Below, piece after piece: positions 35,308 to 45,133 of a stretch of 64,000 nucleotides of DNA. The DNA comes from Prevotella sp. UBA2711 (GTDB lineage: Bacteria > Bacteroidota > Bacteroidia > Bacteroidales > Bacteroidaceae): assembly GCA_002354095.1 (NCBI GenBank), contig DEKX01000028.1, positions 124,001 to 188,000 on the forward strand, read 5' to 3'. The first letter of the stretch is position 1; each line of letters starts with the position of its first letter. Made by a program: the position numbers and the translations under genes. The notes beneath the pieces are model-generated. The model was not told the DNA's origin. It saw only the letters and a program-made list of their open reading frames with translations, and made no database searches.

Positions 35308-36561
35308 TTAGTTATAACAGCTTTCTCCATGCTCATAGACATCCAGACCCTCTTCCTCGACACGCGCCTCGACACGCAGGCCGTGCAGTTTTCTGATGCC
35401 GAAGAACAGGATGATGCCACAGGCGGCTGCCCAGAGGTCGATGACGAGTATGCCGAAGCACTCCGCACCGAAGAAGCCCCAGCCATGACCATAGAAAGCA
35501 CCGTTGCTGGTGGAGAACAATCCCGTCATGAGGGTTCCGAGTATTCCGCAGACGCCATGCACCGACGAAGCACCAACGGGGTCGTCGATATGCAGGACAT
35601 GGTCGATAAACTCGATGGCAAATACCAGCACCACGCCACACACCAGTCCGATGATGATAGCGCCCAGGGGGTCAACGAGGTCGCACCCCGCCGTGATGCC
35701 CACCAGACCAGCCAACACGCCGTTGAGGGTCAATGAGAGGGAGGGCTTGCCGTATTTCAGCCAAGTGACAAACATCGTTGCCGTACCGCCTGCCGCAGCC
35801 GCCAGATTGGTGGTCAGGAACACATGGGAGATGGCTATGCGGTTTACTTCGCCGCTGGCTGCCAGCTGGCTGCCCGGATTGAAACCGAACCACCCCATCC
35901 AGAGAATAAAAACACCCAGGGCAGCCAAGGTAAGCGAATGACCGGGGATGGCTCGGCTCTTGCGGTCTGCATCATATTTCCCGATGCGCGGTCCTAATGC
36001 TAAAGCGCCTACCAAGGCCAGCACACCACCTACGCTATGGACGATGGCCGAACCTGCGAAATCGTGGAACACATCGCCGAAGGTCGTCATCATGAAGCTG
36101 TCGGCAGCACTGTTGCAAAGCCAGCCGCCTCCCCACGTCCAGTGACCCTCGACGGGATAGATAAAGAGCGAGATGAAAGCACTGTAAATGACGTACATCG
36201 AAAACTTCGTGCGCTCAGCCATGGCACCGCTGACGATGGTGGCAGAGGTGGCACAGAACACGGTCTCGAAAATCAGGAAGCCCTCCGTGGGAAGGTCGCC
36301 CTTGTAGAAGGAGAGATCGCCCCAGTTGGGCGCTCCGATGAATCCTGCTCCGTCGGAGCCGAACATGAATCCAAAACCCAAGAAGAAGAACAGCAGCGAG
36401 CCGACCATGAAATCGACAAAGTTCTTCATCAGTATGTTCGCCGTGTTCTTACTGCGCGTAAAACCAGCCTCGCAGAGGGCAAAACCCGGCTGCATCCAGA
36501 ATACCAACATGGCAGCCAATAACATCCATACAGTATCGAGTGAAAGTCCTATAGTTTCCAT
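35308..36561 (-). CDS. amtB: Ammonium transporter
   Basis: A 417-residue Amt protein with about eleven helices. It imports ammonium at low concentration and is gated by GlnK. Conserved parts: PGFALCEAGFTRSKNTANILMKN near the N-terminus, AMAERTKFSMY, the pore-histidine segments DFAGSAIVHSVGG and ASSVHGVCGILG. It follows glnK by 36 bases, the usual amt-glnK partnership in inverted order, and the short C-terminal tail is as expected for GlnK docking. Confidence 0.96.
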   Translation of the reverse strand: METIGLSLDTVWMLLAAMLVFWMQPGFALCEAGFTRSKNTANILMKNFVDFMVGSLLFFFLGFGFMFGSDGAGFIGAPNWGDLSFYKGDLPTEGFLIFETVFCATSATIVSGAMAERTKFSMYVIYSAFISLFIYPVEGHWTWGGGWLCNSAADSFMMTTFGDVFHDFAGSAIVHSVGGVLALVGALALGPRIGKYDADRKSRAIPGHSLTLAALGVFILWMGWFGFNPGSQLAASGEVNRIAISHVFLTTNLAAAAGGTATMFVTWLKYGKPSLSLTLNGVLAGLVGITAGCDLVDPLGAIIIGLVCGVVLVFAIEFIDHVLHIDDPVGASSVHGVCGILGTLMTGLFSTSNGAFYGHGWGFFGAECFGILVIDLWAAACGIILFFGIRKLHGLRVEARVEEEGLDVYEHGESCYN

Positions 36562-36597
36562 AATCCTTTGTGTTTAAGTTGTGTTTGTGTTGTTGTC

Positions 36598-36945
36598 CTA
36601 TTTCTTATCTCTCAGTACGGTGTCGCCGTGTTCGCCCGTGCGGATGGACCAGGTGTCAATCACATCGCTGACGAAGATGCGTCCGTCGCCAATCTCACCC
36701 GTATGGGCTACTCTCAATATAACCTGAACAGTGGGCTCCAGGATGACGTCACGGCAGACGATGGTCAGTGCCACACGCTCTATCACGTCCGTACTGTACT
36801 GGACACCACGGTAAATTCGCTCCTGACGGCTCTGACCGATGCCATGCACATCATGATACTCGAACCAGTCGATGTCAGAACTCAACAATGCCCGTTTGAC
36901 ATCTTCAAATTTGGTCTTACGGATAATTGCCTCAATCTTTTTCAT
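36598..36945 (-). CDS. glnK: Nitrogen regulatory protein P-II
   Basis: A 115-residue P-II trimer subunit that senses 2-oxoglutarate and ATP/ADP and blocks AmtB when nitrogen is ample. MKKIEAIIRKTKFEDVKRAL is the N-terminal strand and helix. The T loop contains Tyr45 and Tyr50 in RIYRGVQYSTD, candidate modification sites. TGEIGDGRIFVSDV is the P-II C-terminal signature. First gene of glnK-amtB-porin and divergent from gltB. Confidence 0.95.
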   Translation of the reverse strand: MKKIEAIIRKTKFEDVKRALLSSDIDWFEYHDVHGIGQSRQERIYRGVQYSTDVIERVALTIVCRDVILEPTVQVILRVAHTGEIGDGRIFVSDVIDTWSIRTGEHGDTVLRDKK

Positions 36946-36974
36946 AAACCAACAGTTTTAAATTAATAAATAAT

Positions 36975-36991
36975 GTGTACGTACGTTACAC
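36975..36991. promoter_or_regulatory. Inverted repeat in the glnK leader
   Basis: GTGTA, seven bases (CGTACGT), TACAC, located 18-34 bases downstream of the glnK -7 element. Position and symmetry suit an operator or a small RNA hairpin; role inferred. Confidence 0.35.
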
Positions 36992-37008
36992 TTGTGGATT
37001 TCCTTATG

Positions 37009-37016
37009 CAAAAGTA
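37009..37016 (-). promoter_or_regulatory. -7 element of the glnK-amtB-porin operon
   Basis: Minus-strand TACTTTTG, 63 bases before the glnK ATG. No TTG at the -33 position. Confidence 0.6.
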
Positions 37017-37081
37017 AGCATTTATGCTAATAATCTTACTTTTTCGTATCGTTTTTACACAAAAAATCGCCCCCAACTATC

Positions 37082-37155
37082 AAATAGAAAGATTATCCCC
37101 CTTCGCAAGTTACGTTTTAGAAGCAAAATTAACCGATTTTGTATCAAATCGAAAG
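37082..37155. promoter_or_regulatory. Three phased GAAAG-type boxes between glnK and gltB
   Basis: AAATAGAAAG, GTTTTAGAAG and AAATCGAAAG end at 37091, 37123 and 37155, exactly 32 bases apart. The outer two belong to a near-identical direct repeat, TATCAAATMGAAAG. They lie 75, 107 and 139 bases from the glnK -7 element and 62 bases or more from that of gltB, centrally in the 319-base divergent region. Candidate sites for a shared nitrogen regulator. Confidence 0.45.
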
Positions 37156-37194
37156 TATTTTTTGAAATTAAACATAAAAAAGTCAGTAAATTAA

Positions 37195-37224
37195 TTGTTT
37201 TTCTTTCATTTTGTATTATCTTTG
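37195..37224 (+). promoter_or_regulatory. Promoter of the gltB-gltD-dapF-dapL-glnN operon
   Basis: TTG (37195-37197), 19 bases, TATCTTTG (37217-37224), with a 40-base leader to the ATG at 37265. Confidence 0.7.
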
Positions 37225-37264
37225 CACCGAAAAAGAAGCAAAAGCAAGACTAAACAAGGATCGT

Positions 37265-40200
37265 ATGACAAAATGTAAACTTCAAAACGAAAAAAGAGGA
37301 CTTTATCAAAACCAATATGAGCATGACGCTTGCGGTGTGGGGATGATTGTCAACATACACGGCAACAAGAGTCACGAACTGGTTGACCAGGCTCTGCGAG
37401 TGCTGGAGAACATGCGCCATCGCGGTGCAGAGGTGGGAAAGGACGGCGACGGCGCAGGCATCATGGTCCAGATTCCGCACGAGTTCATCCTGCTGCAGGG
37501 CATTCCCGTACCGGAGAAGGGCAAGTATGGCACTGGTCTGGTATTCCTGCCAAAGGAAGAGAATGCGCAGCGCGAGATTCTCAGTATCATCATTGAGGAG
37601 ACTGAGCGTGAGGGGCTGCAACTGATGCACCTCCGCAACGTGCCCACCAACCCTGACTGTTTAGGCGACTCGGCGCTAACCACGGAGCCTGCCATCAAGC
37701 AGATTTTCATAACTGGCGTGAGCGACGACAAAGTGAGCACCTTCCAGCGAACTTTATATATCATACGCAAGAAGATAGAGCGTCGCATCAGCCACCCGGA
37801 CTTCTATATCTGTTCACTGAGCAACACAAACATTATATACAAGGGCATGCTGTCGTCCATGCAGGTTCGTCAGTATTATCCCGATCTTACAAATCCCTAT
37901 TTCACAAGCGGACTGGCACTGGTGCACTCGCGATTCAGCACAAACACATTCCCCACGTGGTCACTGGCCCAGCCTTTCCGCTTGTTAGCCCACAACGGCG
38001 AGATCAACACCATCCGCGGCAACCGCGGATGGATGCAGGCCAGAGAGAGCGTACTGAGCAGTGAGGCATTAGGCGATGTCAAAGACATTTCGCCGATTGT
38101 TCAATCGGGCATGTCCGACTCAGCAAGTCTCGACAATGTCCTGGAGTTCTTCGTCATGTCAGGACTGTCTCTGCCACATGCCATGAGTGTGCTGGTTCCC
38201 GAGAGCTTTAACGACAAGAATCCGATATCCGAAGACTTGAAGGCTTTCTACGAATACCATTCCATCCTGATGGAGCCGTGGGACGGTCCTGCAGCCTTAC
38301 TGTTCAGCGACGGCCGGTTCGCCGGAGGAATGCTGGACCGCAACGGACTGCGCCCGGCCCGTTACACCATCACCAAGAACGACACCATGGTCGTGGCCAG
38401 CGAGGTGGGCGTGATGGATTTCGACCCAACGGAGATTGCCGAGAAGGGACGTCTGCAACCAGGAAAAATATTGCTGATAGACACCCAGGAGGGCAAGATT
38501 TACTACGACGGAGAAATCAAACAGCAACTGGCGCATGAACATCCCTATCGCCAATGGCTGAACACTAATCGCATCCAGTTGGAAAAACTGAAATCCGGCC
38601 GGCATATAGATAACGCCGTCGGCAACCTGCTGCAGAAGGAAATCATGTTTGGCTACGGAGAAGAGGATGTTACCAACACCATTGTCCCAATGGCAGTCAA
38701 CGGACAAGAGCCTACCGCCTCGATGGGCAACGACACCCCTCTTGCCGTCCTGTCGAGTCAACCGCAGGTTTTCTTCAACTATTTCCGTCAGCAGTTTGCA
38801 CAGGTGACCAACCCTGCCATCGACTCCATCCGCGAGGAACTGGTGATGTCGCTGACTGAATATATCGGACGTGTAGGTTCGGGCATTCTGACCCCCGACG
38901 AGACCAACTGCAAGATGGTGCGCCTGCCCCACCCTATCTTGAACAACACCCAACTCGACTTGCTCTGCAATATCCGATACAAGGGATTCAACACCATCAA
39001 GTTGCCAATACTCTTCGACGGCAAGAAAGGTGCCGACGGACTGCACGACGCACTGGAAGCGCTCTGTCATCAGGCAGAGAAATCGGTCGATGAAGGTTAC
39101 AACTACATCATCCTTACGGACAGAGATGTTGACGAACAGCATGTTGCCATTCCCTCGCTCCTTGCCGTCTCAGCCGTCCATCACTATCTGATCAGTGTAG
39201 GCAAGCGCGTGCAGACGGCACTGATAGTGGAGAGTGGTGAGATTCGCGAGACCATGCATGCAGCCCTTCTGTTGGGCTATGGTGCATCTGCACTTTGCCC
39301 GTATATGGCTTTTGCCGTCCTCGACGACCTGGTGAAGCGTCATAAGATACAAGAAGACTATATCACTGCCGAGACCAACTATATTAAAGCAGTGAAGAAA
39401 GGACTCTTTAAGATTATGGCAAAGATGGGCATTTCCACCATCCGCAGCTATCGAGGTGCCAAGATTTTCGAGAGTATCGGACTGAGTGAGAGCCTGCTAA
39501 AGGCCTATTTCGGGACAGAGATCAGTACGATTGGCGGCATAGGCTTGGAGAAAATAGCCAGTGATGCCATCGCGTTCCACCAAAAGGCATACGGGGCCAT
39601 CGCTGCTTTCCTTCCCAATCTCGGACAGTTCCACTGGCGCAAGGACGGTATCAAGCACGCCTGGAATCCTGAGACGATTGCCACCCTGCAACTCGCCACC
39701 CGCACAGGCGATTACGAGAAATTCAAGGAGTACACACGTCTGGTCGATCAGAAAGAGTCGCCCATCTTTATCCGTGACTTCTTCGGTTGGAAGAAATCAC
39801 CAATCAGCATCGATGAGGTAGAGCCGGTAGAGGAGATAGTCAAGCACTTTGTAGCCGGTGCCATGTCGTTTGGCGCACTCTCGAAAGAGGCTCACGAAGC
39901 CATCTGCCTGGCAATGAACAAACTGGGGGGCCGCTCGAATACGGGCGAAGGTGGTGAAGACGCAGAGCGTTTCCACGCTACCGTTGACGGCATCAGTCTG
40001 AGCAGTAAGACGAAACAGGTGGCCAGCGGACGCTTCGGTGTGACAACGGAATATCTGGTAAATGCCGAGGAGATACAAATCAAAGTGGCACAGGGCGCTA
40101 AGCCCGGTGAGGGCGGACAGCTGCCAGGATTCAAGGTGAACGAAGTCATCGCCAAGACGCGTCATAGCATACCTGGCATCAGTCTCATCAGTCCTCCTCC

Positions 40201-41740
40201 CCACCACGACATCTATAGTATTGAAGACCTGGCTCAGTTGATATTCGACCTGAAGAACGTGAACCCCACAGCGGCCATCTCTGTTAAATTGGTAGCTGAG
40301 AGCGGCGTGGGCACCATCGCCGCAGGTGTGGCAAAGGCCAAAGCCGACCTCATCATCATCTCAGGCGCTGAGGGCGGTACAGGAGCCAGTCCTGCCTCCA
40401 GTATGCGCTTTGCAGGTATCTCGCCTGAAATCGGATTGAGCGAGGCGCAACAGACGCTGGTCAAGAACGGACTCCGTTCGCAGGTGAGACTACAGGTTGA
40501 CGGGCAGCTCAAGACCGGACGTGACATCATCCTCATGGCACTGTTGGGAGCCGAGGAGTATGGCTTTGGAACTGCCGCACTGATTGTCCTGGGCTGTGTA
40601 ATGATGCGAAAATGCAACCTCAACACTTGTCCAATGGGCGTGGCGACACAGAACCCTGCGCTCCGCAAGCATTTCATCGGGCGCTATGAATATCTGGTCC
40701 ACTTCTTCACATTCCTTGCACAGGAGGTTCGTGAATATTTGGCAGAAATGGGAATCAAGCATCTGAACGACATCGTGGGACATACAGAACTGATAGAGAC
40801 CAAGCCGTCGATTCTGGATTTTGAGCGTCTTCTGAATAAAGAGGAAGGAATGCTCCATTTCACAGGAGATTTTCATCAGCCAAGTGTGCCACTCGGTATG
40901 CAAGAAACGATTATCGACGAACAGATGATTGCCGCAGCAGGGAAAGCCATCGAACATCAGGAAGAGGTAAATCTGGATTACACCATCAAAAACACCGACC
41001 GCGCTGTGGGCACGATGCTGTCGGGCGTCATCGCCAAGAAATACGGAGAACAAGGACTGCCGGAAGGAACTGTCAATGTCAAGTTCAAAGGTTCTGCAGG
41101 CCAATCGTTCGGTGCTTTCCTGACACATGGTATCTCCTTCAAACTGGAGGGTGAGACTAACGATTATTTCGCCAAGGGACTCAGTGGCGGACGAATAGCC
41201 ATCCTGCCACCATCGCGAACCAATTTCGCTGCCGAAGAGAATATCATAGCCGGCAACACCGGACTTTATGGTGCTACCGCAGGTGAGATATACATCAACG
41301 GTAAAGTCGGTGAGCGTTTCGGCGTGCGTAACTCAGGAGCCATAGCCGTTATGGAGGGTGCTGGCGACCACTGCTGCGAATACATGACTGGCGGACGTGT
41401 CGTTGTGTTGGGCGAGACAGGCCGCAACTTTGCCGCAGGTATGTCGGGCGGTGTCGCTTACGTATGGGATAAGCACCACAACTTCGACTATTTCTGCAAC
41501 ATGGATATGGTGGAGATTAACCTCGTGGAGGACAGCGTCAGCCGGAAAGAACTGCACGAGTTGATTCGCCAGCACTACCTCTATACCGGCTCGAAACTGG
41601 CACGCACAATGTTAGACGAATGGAACCGCTACGTGGAGGACTTCATTCAAGTGGTTCCTATTGAGTACAAACGAGTGCTGCAAGAAGAGCAGATGAACAA
41701 ACTGAAACAGAAAATCGCAGACATGCAAAGAGAGTATTGA
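37265..41740 (+). CDS. gltB: Glutamate synthase large subunit
   Basis: A 1491-residue enzyme. It hydrolyses glutamine and transfers the ammonia through an internal tunnel to 2-oxoglutarate, giving glutamate. The class II glutaminase domain starts at Cys23 (HDACGVGMIV) after a propeptide. A central domain follows, then the FMN and Fe-S synthase domain (GAMSFGALSKEAHEAI, GRSNTGEGGEDAER, SGAEGGTGASPASS, CVMMRKCNLNTCPMGVATQ, which holds the 3Fe-4S cysteines) and the C-terminal beta-helix (GGRIAILPP, MTGGRVVVLGETGRNFAAGMSGG). The ATG at 37265 is used; an upstream in-frame TTG lies at the promoter. Confidence 0.97.
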   Translation: MTKCKLQNEKRGLYQNQYEHDACGVGMIVNIHGNKSHELVDQALRVLENMRHRGAEVGKDGDGAGIMVQIPHEFILLQGIPVPEKGKYGTGLVFLPKEENAQREILSIIIEETEREGLQLMHLRNVPTNPDCLGDSALTTEPAIKQIFITGVSDDKVSTFQRTLYIIRKKIERRISHPDFYICSLSNTNIIYKGMLSSMQVRQYYPDLTNPYFTSGLALVHSRFSTNTFPTWSLAQPFRLLAHNGEINTIRGNRGWMQARESVLSSEALGDVKDISPIVQSGMSDSASLDNVLEFFVMSGLSLPHAMSVLVPESFNDKNPISEDLKAFYEYHSILMEPWDGPAALLFSDGRFAGGMLDRNGLRPARYTITKNDTMVVASEVGVMDFDPTEIAEKGRLQPGKILLIDTQEGKIYYDGEIKQQLAHEHPYRQWLNTNRIQLEKLKSGRHIDNAVGNLLQKEIMFGYGEEDVTNTIVPMAVNGQEPTASMGNDTPLAVLSSQPQVFFNYFRQQFAQVTNPAIDSIREELVMSLTEYIGRVGSGILTPDETNCKMVRLPHPILNNTQLDLLCNIRYKGFNTIKLPILFDGKKGADGLHDALEALCHQAEKSVDEGYNYIILTDRDVDEQHVAIPSLLAVSAVHHYLISVGKRVQTALIVESGEIRETMHAALLLGYGASALCPYMAFAVLDDLVKRHKIQEDYITAETNYIKAVKKGLFKIMAKMGISTIRSYRGAKIFESIGLSESLLKAYFGTEISTIGGIGLEKIASDAIAFHQKAYGAIAAFLPNLGQFHWRKDGIKHAWNPETIATLQLATRTGDYEKFKEYTRLVDQKESPIFIRDFFGWKKSPISIDEVEPVEEIVKHFVAGAMSFGALSKEAHEAICLAMNKLGGRSNTGEGGEDAERFHATVDGISLSSKTKQVASGRFGVTTEYLVNAEEIQIKVAQGAKPGEGGQLPGFKVNEVIAKTRHSIPGISLISPPPHHDIYSIEDLAQLIFDLKNVNPTAAISVKLVAESGVGTIAAGVAKAKADLIIISGAEGGTGASPASSMRFAGISPEIGLSEAQQTLVKNGLRSQVRLQVDGQLKTGRDIILMALLGAEEYGFGTAALIVLGCVMMRKCNLNTCPMGVATQNPALRKHFIGRYEYLVHFFTFLAQEVREYLAEMGIKHLNDIVGHTELIETKPSILDFERLLNKEEGMLHFTGDFHQPSVPLGMQETIIDEQMIAAAGKAIEHQEEVNLDYTIKNTDRAVGTMLSGVIAKKYGEQGLPEGTVNVKFKGSAGQSFGAFLTHGISFKLEGETNDYFAKGLSGGRIAILPPSRTNFAAEENIIAGNTGLYGATAGEIYINGKVGERFGVRNSGAIAVMEGAGDHCCEYMTGGRVVVLGETGRNFAAGMSGGVAYVWDKHHNFDYFCNMDMVEINLVEDSVSRKELHELIRQHYLYTGSKLARTMLDEWNRYVEDFIQVVPIEYKRVLQEEQMNKLKQKIADMQREY

Positions 41741-41742
41741 TT

Positions 41743-43041
41743 ATGGGAAATCCGAAAGCTTTTTTAGACATACACCGCCAGGAGGCAGGTTATCGTCCTA
41801 TTCACGATAGAATCCACGACTTTGGAGAAGTGGAACAGACGCTCAACACGCGTGAGCGCAAATTACAGGCAAGTCGCTGTATGGACTGCGGTGTGCCCTT
41901 CTGCCACTGGGCATGCCCTTTAGGTAATAAGCCACCTGAGTGGAACGACGCATTGTATCAGGGAGACTGGGAACTGGCCTATCAGTTGCTGAACGCCACC
42001 AATCCCTTCCCCGAGTTTACAGGCCGCATCTGTCCTGCCCTCTGCGAGAAGGCTTGTGTGCTGAACCTCATCGAGCACGAGCCCACCACCAACCGCGAGG
42101 ATGAATGCGCCATTACAGAGGCTGCTTTCCGTGAGGGTTACATCACGCTGCACCACCCTGAACGTAACGGCAAGAATGTGGCTGTCATTGGCAGTGGGCC
42201 TGCCGGACTTGCTGCTGCTAACGACCTTAATCTGATGGGTTATCAAGTGACCGTCTATGAGAAGTATGAGGCTGCCGGCGGACTCCTGCGCTATGGTATT
42301 CCTAACTTTAAACTCAACAAGGCGATTATCGACCGCCGCCTCCACCTGTTGGAGGAGGAGGGCATCGAGTTTAGGTTTAACTCAGCATTTTCTGATTACA
42401 CGGATTACTCCGATTACGATGCCATCGTCATTGCCACAGGCACTCCCACAGCCCGCGACCTGAAAGTGCCTGGCAGGGAGTTGAAAGGTGTACACTTTGC
42501 CCTCGAACTGCTGGCCCAGCAGAACCGCGTGTTAGCTGGCATGGAATTCTCGAAAGACGAGAGGATCACTGCCAAGGGCAAGGATGTCTTGGTTATCGGT
42601 GGTGGCGACACGGGCTCCGACTGTATCGGTACGGCACATCGACAGGGCTGCAAGAGCGTGACGCAGATTGAGATTATGCCCAAGCCTGTTGAGGGACCTG
42701 TCGATCCCAATAATCCCTGGCCGAACTTCCCACGAACCTTAAAGACCACCAGCAGCCATGAGGAGGGATGTGTGCGGCGCTGGAACATCAATACACTTGA
42801 ATTCCTTGGCAAGGACGGTCGGCTGACCGGTGTGAAGGTGCAGGAAAAAGGACGGGAGCCAGAGATCATCAAGGCAGAGCTTGTGCTCCTTGCTATGGGA
42901 TTTCTCCGCCCTGAACATCCGCAATATCCTGACAACGTGTTCGTGTGTGGTGACGCCGCAAATGGAGCCTCCCTCGTAGTCCGCGCCATGGCAAGTGGTA
43001 AGAACATTGCACAGCGTGTTCATGAGTTCCTAACGAAATAA
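41743..43041 (+). CDS. gltD: Glutamate synthase small subunit
   Basis: A 432-residue FAD and Fe-S protein that passes NAD(P)H electrons to GltB. N-terminal cysteine clusters: [17 protein letters not shown] and [12 protein letters not shown]. Two Rossmann motifs: [14 protein letters not shown] (FAD) and [13 protein letters not shown] (NADPH). It starts two bases after the gltB stop. Residues 217-225 (SDYTDYSDY) are encoded by three 9-bp repeats just before the conserved AIVIATG strand, a place where orthologues normally have a short loop (family knowledge, not checked). Confidence 0.96.
   Translation: MGNPKAFLDIHRQEAGYRPIHDRIHDFGEVEQTLNTRERKLQASRCMDCGVPFCHWACPLGNKPPEWNDALYQGDWELAYQLLNATNPFPEFTGRICPALCEKACVLNLIEHEPTTNREDECAITEAAFREGYITLHHPERNGKNVAVIGSGPAGLAAANDLNLMGYQVTVYEKYEAAGGLLRYGIPNFKLNKAIIDRRLHLLEEEGIEFRFNSAFSDYTDYSDYDAIVIATGTPTARDLKVPGRELKGVHFALELLAQQNRVLAGMEFSKDERITAKGKDVLVIGGGDTGSDCIGTAHRQGCKSVTQIEIMPKPVEGPVDPNNPWPNFPRTLKTTSSHEEGCVRRWNINTLEFLGKDGRLTGVKVQEKGREPEIIKAELVLLAMGFLRPEHPQYPDNVFVCGDAANGASLVVRAMASGKNIAQRVHEFLTK
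42391..42417 (+). repeat. 9-bp repeat (three units) inside gltD
   Basis: TCTGATTAC, ACGGATTAC, TCCGATTAC in frame as SDY-TDY-SDY. It is the reverse complement of the TCRGARTAY family found in glnN, argS and beside yidD. Confidence 0.8.
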
Positions 43042-43051
43042 CGAAAGAATC

Positions 43052-43852
43052 ATGAAGATTAAATTCACTAAAATGCAGGGAGCCGGTAACGACTATATCT
43101 ATGTCAACACCATGCAATATCCCATACAGAACCCTTCGAAGGCTGCCATCCGCTGGAGCGACCGCCACAATGGGATTGGTTCTGACGGACTAGTGCTGAT
43201 AGGAGCATCGCCCGTCCCAGAAGCCGACTTCTCCATGCGCATCTTCAATGCCGACGGTTCTGAAGCAATGATGTGTGGCAATGCATCGCGTTGCATTGGC
43301 AAATACCTCTACGAAAGAGGATTGACCACAAAAACCAAAATCCAACTACTGACGTTGTCGGGCATCAAGATACTCACCCTGCATGTTGCGGACGGAACGG
43401 TTCAGAGCGTTACCGTTGACATGCAGGAGCCCACCTTAGAGGACGAACGGCTGTTTATCCCAACGCGTGGACTCAATGAGGGAACTTTCGTCTCAATGGG
43501 AAACCCGCACTACGTCATCTTCACAGACGATGTTGATTTGGTGGAGACAACTGGACGGGCCTTAGAACATCACCCTGCATTCCCTCAGCGCTGCAATATC
43601 GAGTTCGCCCAAGTCATGGATGATGGCAGCATCCGCACCCGTGTATGGGAACGTGGAAGCGGTGTCACTCAGGCATGCGGCACTGGAGCCTGTGCTACGG
43701 CTGTTGCCGCTGTTATCACCGGGCGCACCAGCCGCCAGTCAAACATCGTCATGGATGGTGGCACGCTGCAGATAGAATGGCGCGAAAGCGACAATCATGT
43801 CTATATGACGGGGCCTGCCGAATTCGTCTTCGACGGCGAAATAACTGAATAA
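43052..43852 (+). CDS. dapF: Diaminopimelate epimerase
   Basis: A 266-residue PLP-independent epimerase that converts LL- to meso-diaminopimelate for lysine and peptidoglycan. The paired catalytic cysteines are in [11 protein letters not shown] and [11 protein letters not shown], with [11 protein letters not shown] at the N-terminus and MGNPHYVIF in the middle. Normal length. It lies ten bases after gltD and 19 before dapL, the gene for the preceding step. Confidence 0.96.
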   Translation: MKIKFTKMQGAGNDYIYVNTMQYPIQNPSKAAIRWSDRHNGIGSDGLVLIGASPVPEADFSMRIFNADGSEAMMCGNASRCIGKYLYERGLTTKTKIQLLTLSGIKILTLHVADGTVQSVTVDMQEPTLEDERLFIPTRGLNEGTFVSMGNPHYVIFTDDVDLVETTGRALEHHPAFPQRCNIEFAQVMDDGSIRTRVWERGSGVTQACGTGACATAVAAVITGRTSRQSNIVMDGGTLQIEWRESDNHVYMTGPAEFVFDGEITE

Positions 43853-43871
43853 CGTAATAAAGCAATAATTT

Positions 43872-45104
43872 ATGGCATTAGTAAACGAACATTTCCTCAA
43901 GCTGCCCAACAACTATCTGTTTGCCGACATTGCCAAGAAGGTGAATGCCTTTAAGGTGATGCATCCCAAAGCAGACGTTATCTCATTAGGCATTGGCGAT
44001 GTCACCCAACCGCTTTGCCCTGCCGTCATTGAGGCCATGCACAAGGCAGTAGATGAGATGGGGACGACGGAAGGTTTCCGAGGCTACGGTCCTGAGCAAG
44101 GCTATGAATTCCTGCGCGAAGCCATTCTGAAAAACGATTTCCTGCCACGTGGAATCCATTTGGACATCGACGAGATATTCATCAACGATGGAGCGAAATC
44201 GGATACGGGTAATATACAAGAACTGATACGATGGGACAACAGCATCGGAGTGACCGACCCCATCTACCCCGTCTATATTGACTCGAATGTGATGATAGGA
44301 CGTGCCGGAGTGTTGGAAGACGGGCGGTGGTCGAATGTCATCTATATGCCCTGCACAGCGGAAAATGGGTTTATCCCCTCCATTCCAGAGGACCGTCATG
44401 TGGATGTCATCTATCTTTGTTATCCCAACAACCCCACGGGTACGGTTATTTCGAAACAGGAGTTGCGCCGTTGGGTGAACTATGCATTGAAGAATGACAC
44501 GCTGATATTCTATGACGCTGCCTATCAAGCATATATCACCGACCCGAGTATTCCACACTCCATCTACGAGATACGGGGTGCCAGAAAATGTGCTATCGAG
44601 TTCCACTCGTATTCCAAGACGGCAGGCTTCACGGGCGTGCGCTGTGGCTACACCATCGTACCGAAGGAGCTCACTGCTGCCACTCTCGAAGGGAAACGAA
44701 TTGCGCTGAATCAGCTATGGAACCGCCGCCAATCTACCAAGTTCAATGGCACCAACTACATCAGTCAGCGTGCTGCCGAGGCGATTTATTCGCCAGAAGG
44801 TCGTCAGCAAGTACAGCAGACTATTGATTATTACATGCAGAATGCTCACCGAATGTTAGCCACGCTACGTCGTTTGGGCTTTGAATGCTATGGAGGCGAG
44901 AATGCACCTTACATCTGGATGCGCACGCCCGACGGGTCATCGTCATGGAACTTCTTCGAACAACTGCTCTATGGGGCGAATGTGGTGTGCACACCTGGTG
45001 TAGGCTTCGGTCCCAGCGGCGAGGGCTATGTGCGATTCACTGCTTTCGGCAGTCATGAGCAGACGGACGAAGCCTTAGACAGGATAGAGAAATGGACAAT
45101 ATAA
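43872..45104 (+). CDS. dapL: LL-diaminopimelate aminotransferase
   Basis: A 410-residue PLP aminotransferase that makes LL-DAP from tetrahydrodipicolinate using glutamate as amino donor, bypassing the DapD/C/E route. It has NYLFADIAKKVNAF at the N-terminus, LGIGDVTQPL, the NPTGT segment, and the PLP lysine in SYSKTAGFTGVRCG. Lengths and motifs match the DapL family seen in Bacteroidetes, chlamydiae and plants. Its use of glutamate gives a rationale for sitting in the glutamate synthase operon. Confidence 0.95.
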   Translation: MALVNEHFLKLPNNYLFADIAKKVNAFKVMHPKADVISLGIGDVTQPLCPAVIEAMHKAVDEMGTTEGFRGYGPEQGYEFLREAILKNDFLPRGIHLDIDEIFINDGAKSDTGNIQELIRWDNSIGVTDPIYPVYIDSNVMIGRAGVLEDGRWSNVIYMPCTAENGFIPSIPEDRHVDVIYLCYPNNPTGTVISKQELRRWVNYALKNDTLIFYDAAYQAYITDPSIPHSIYEIRGARKCAIEFHSYSKTAGFTGVRCGYTIVPKELTAATLEGKRIALNQLWNRRQSTKFNGTNYISQRAAEAIYSPEGRQQVQQTIDYYMQNAHRMLATLRRLGFECYGGENAPYIWMRTPDGSSSWNFFEQLLYGANVVCTPGVGFGPSGEGYVRFTAFGSHEQTDEALDRIEKWTI

Positions 45105-45133
45105 AGTTATTAACAACACAAATTCAAACAGTT

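Noticed and set aside
45092..45133. Upstream ATG for glnN overlapping the dapL stop
   Set aside because: It adds 14 residues not expected in the family. It cannot be fully excluded, but 45134 fits better.
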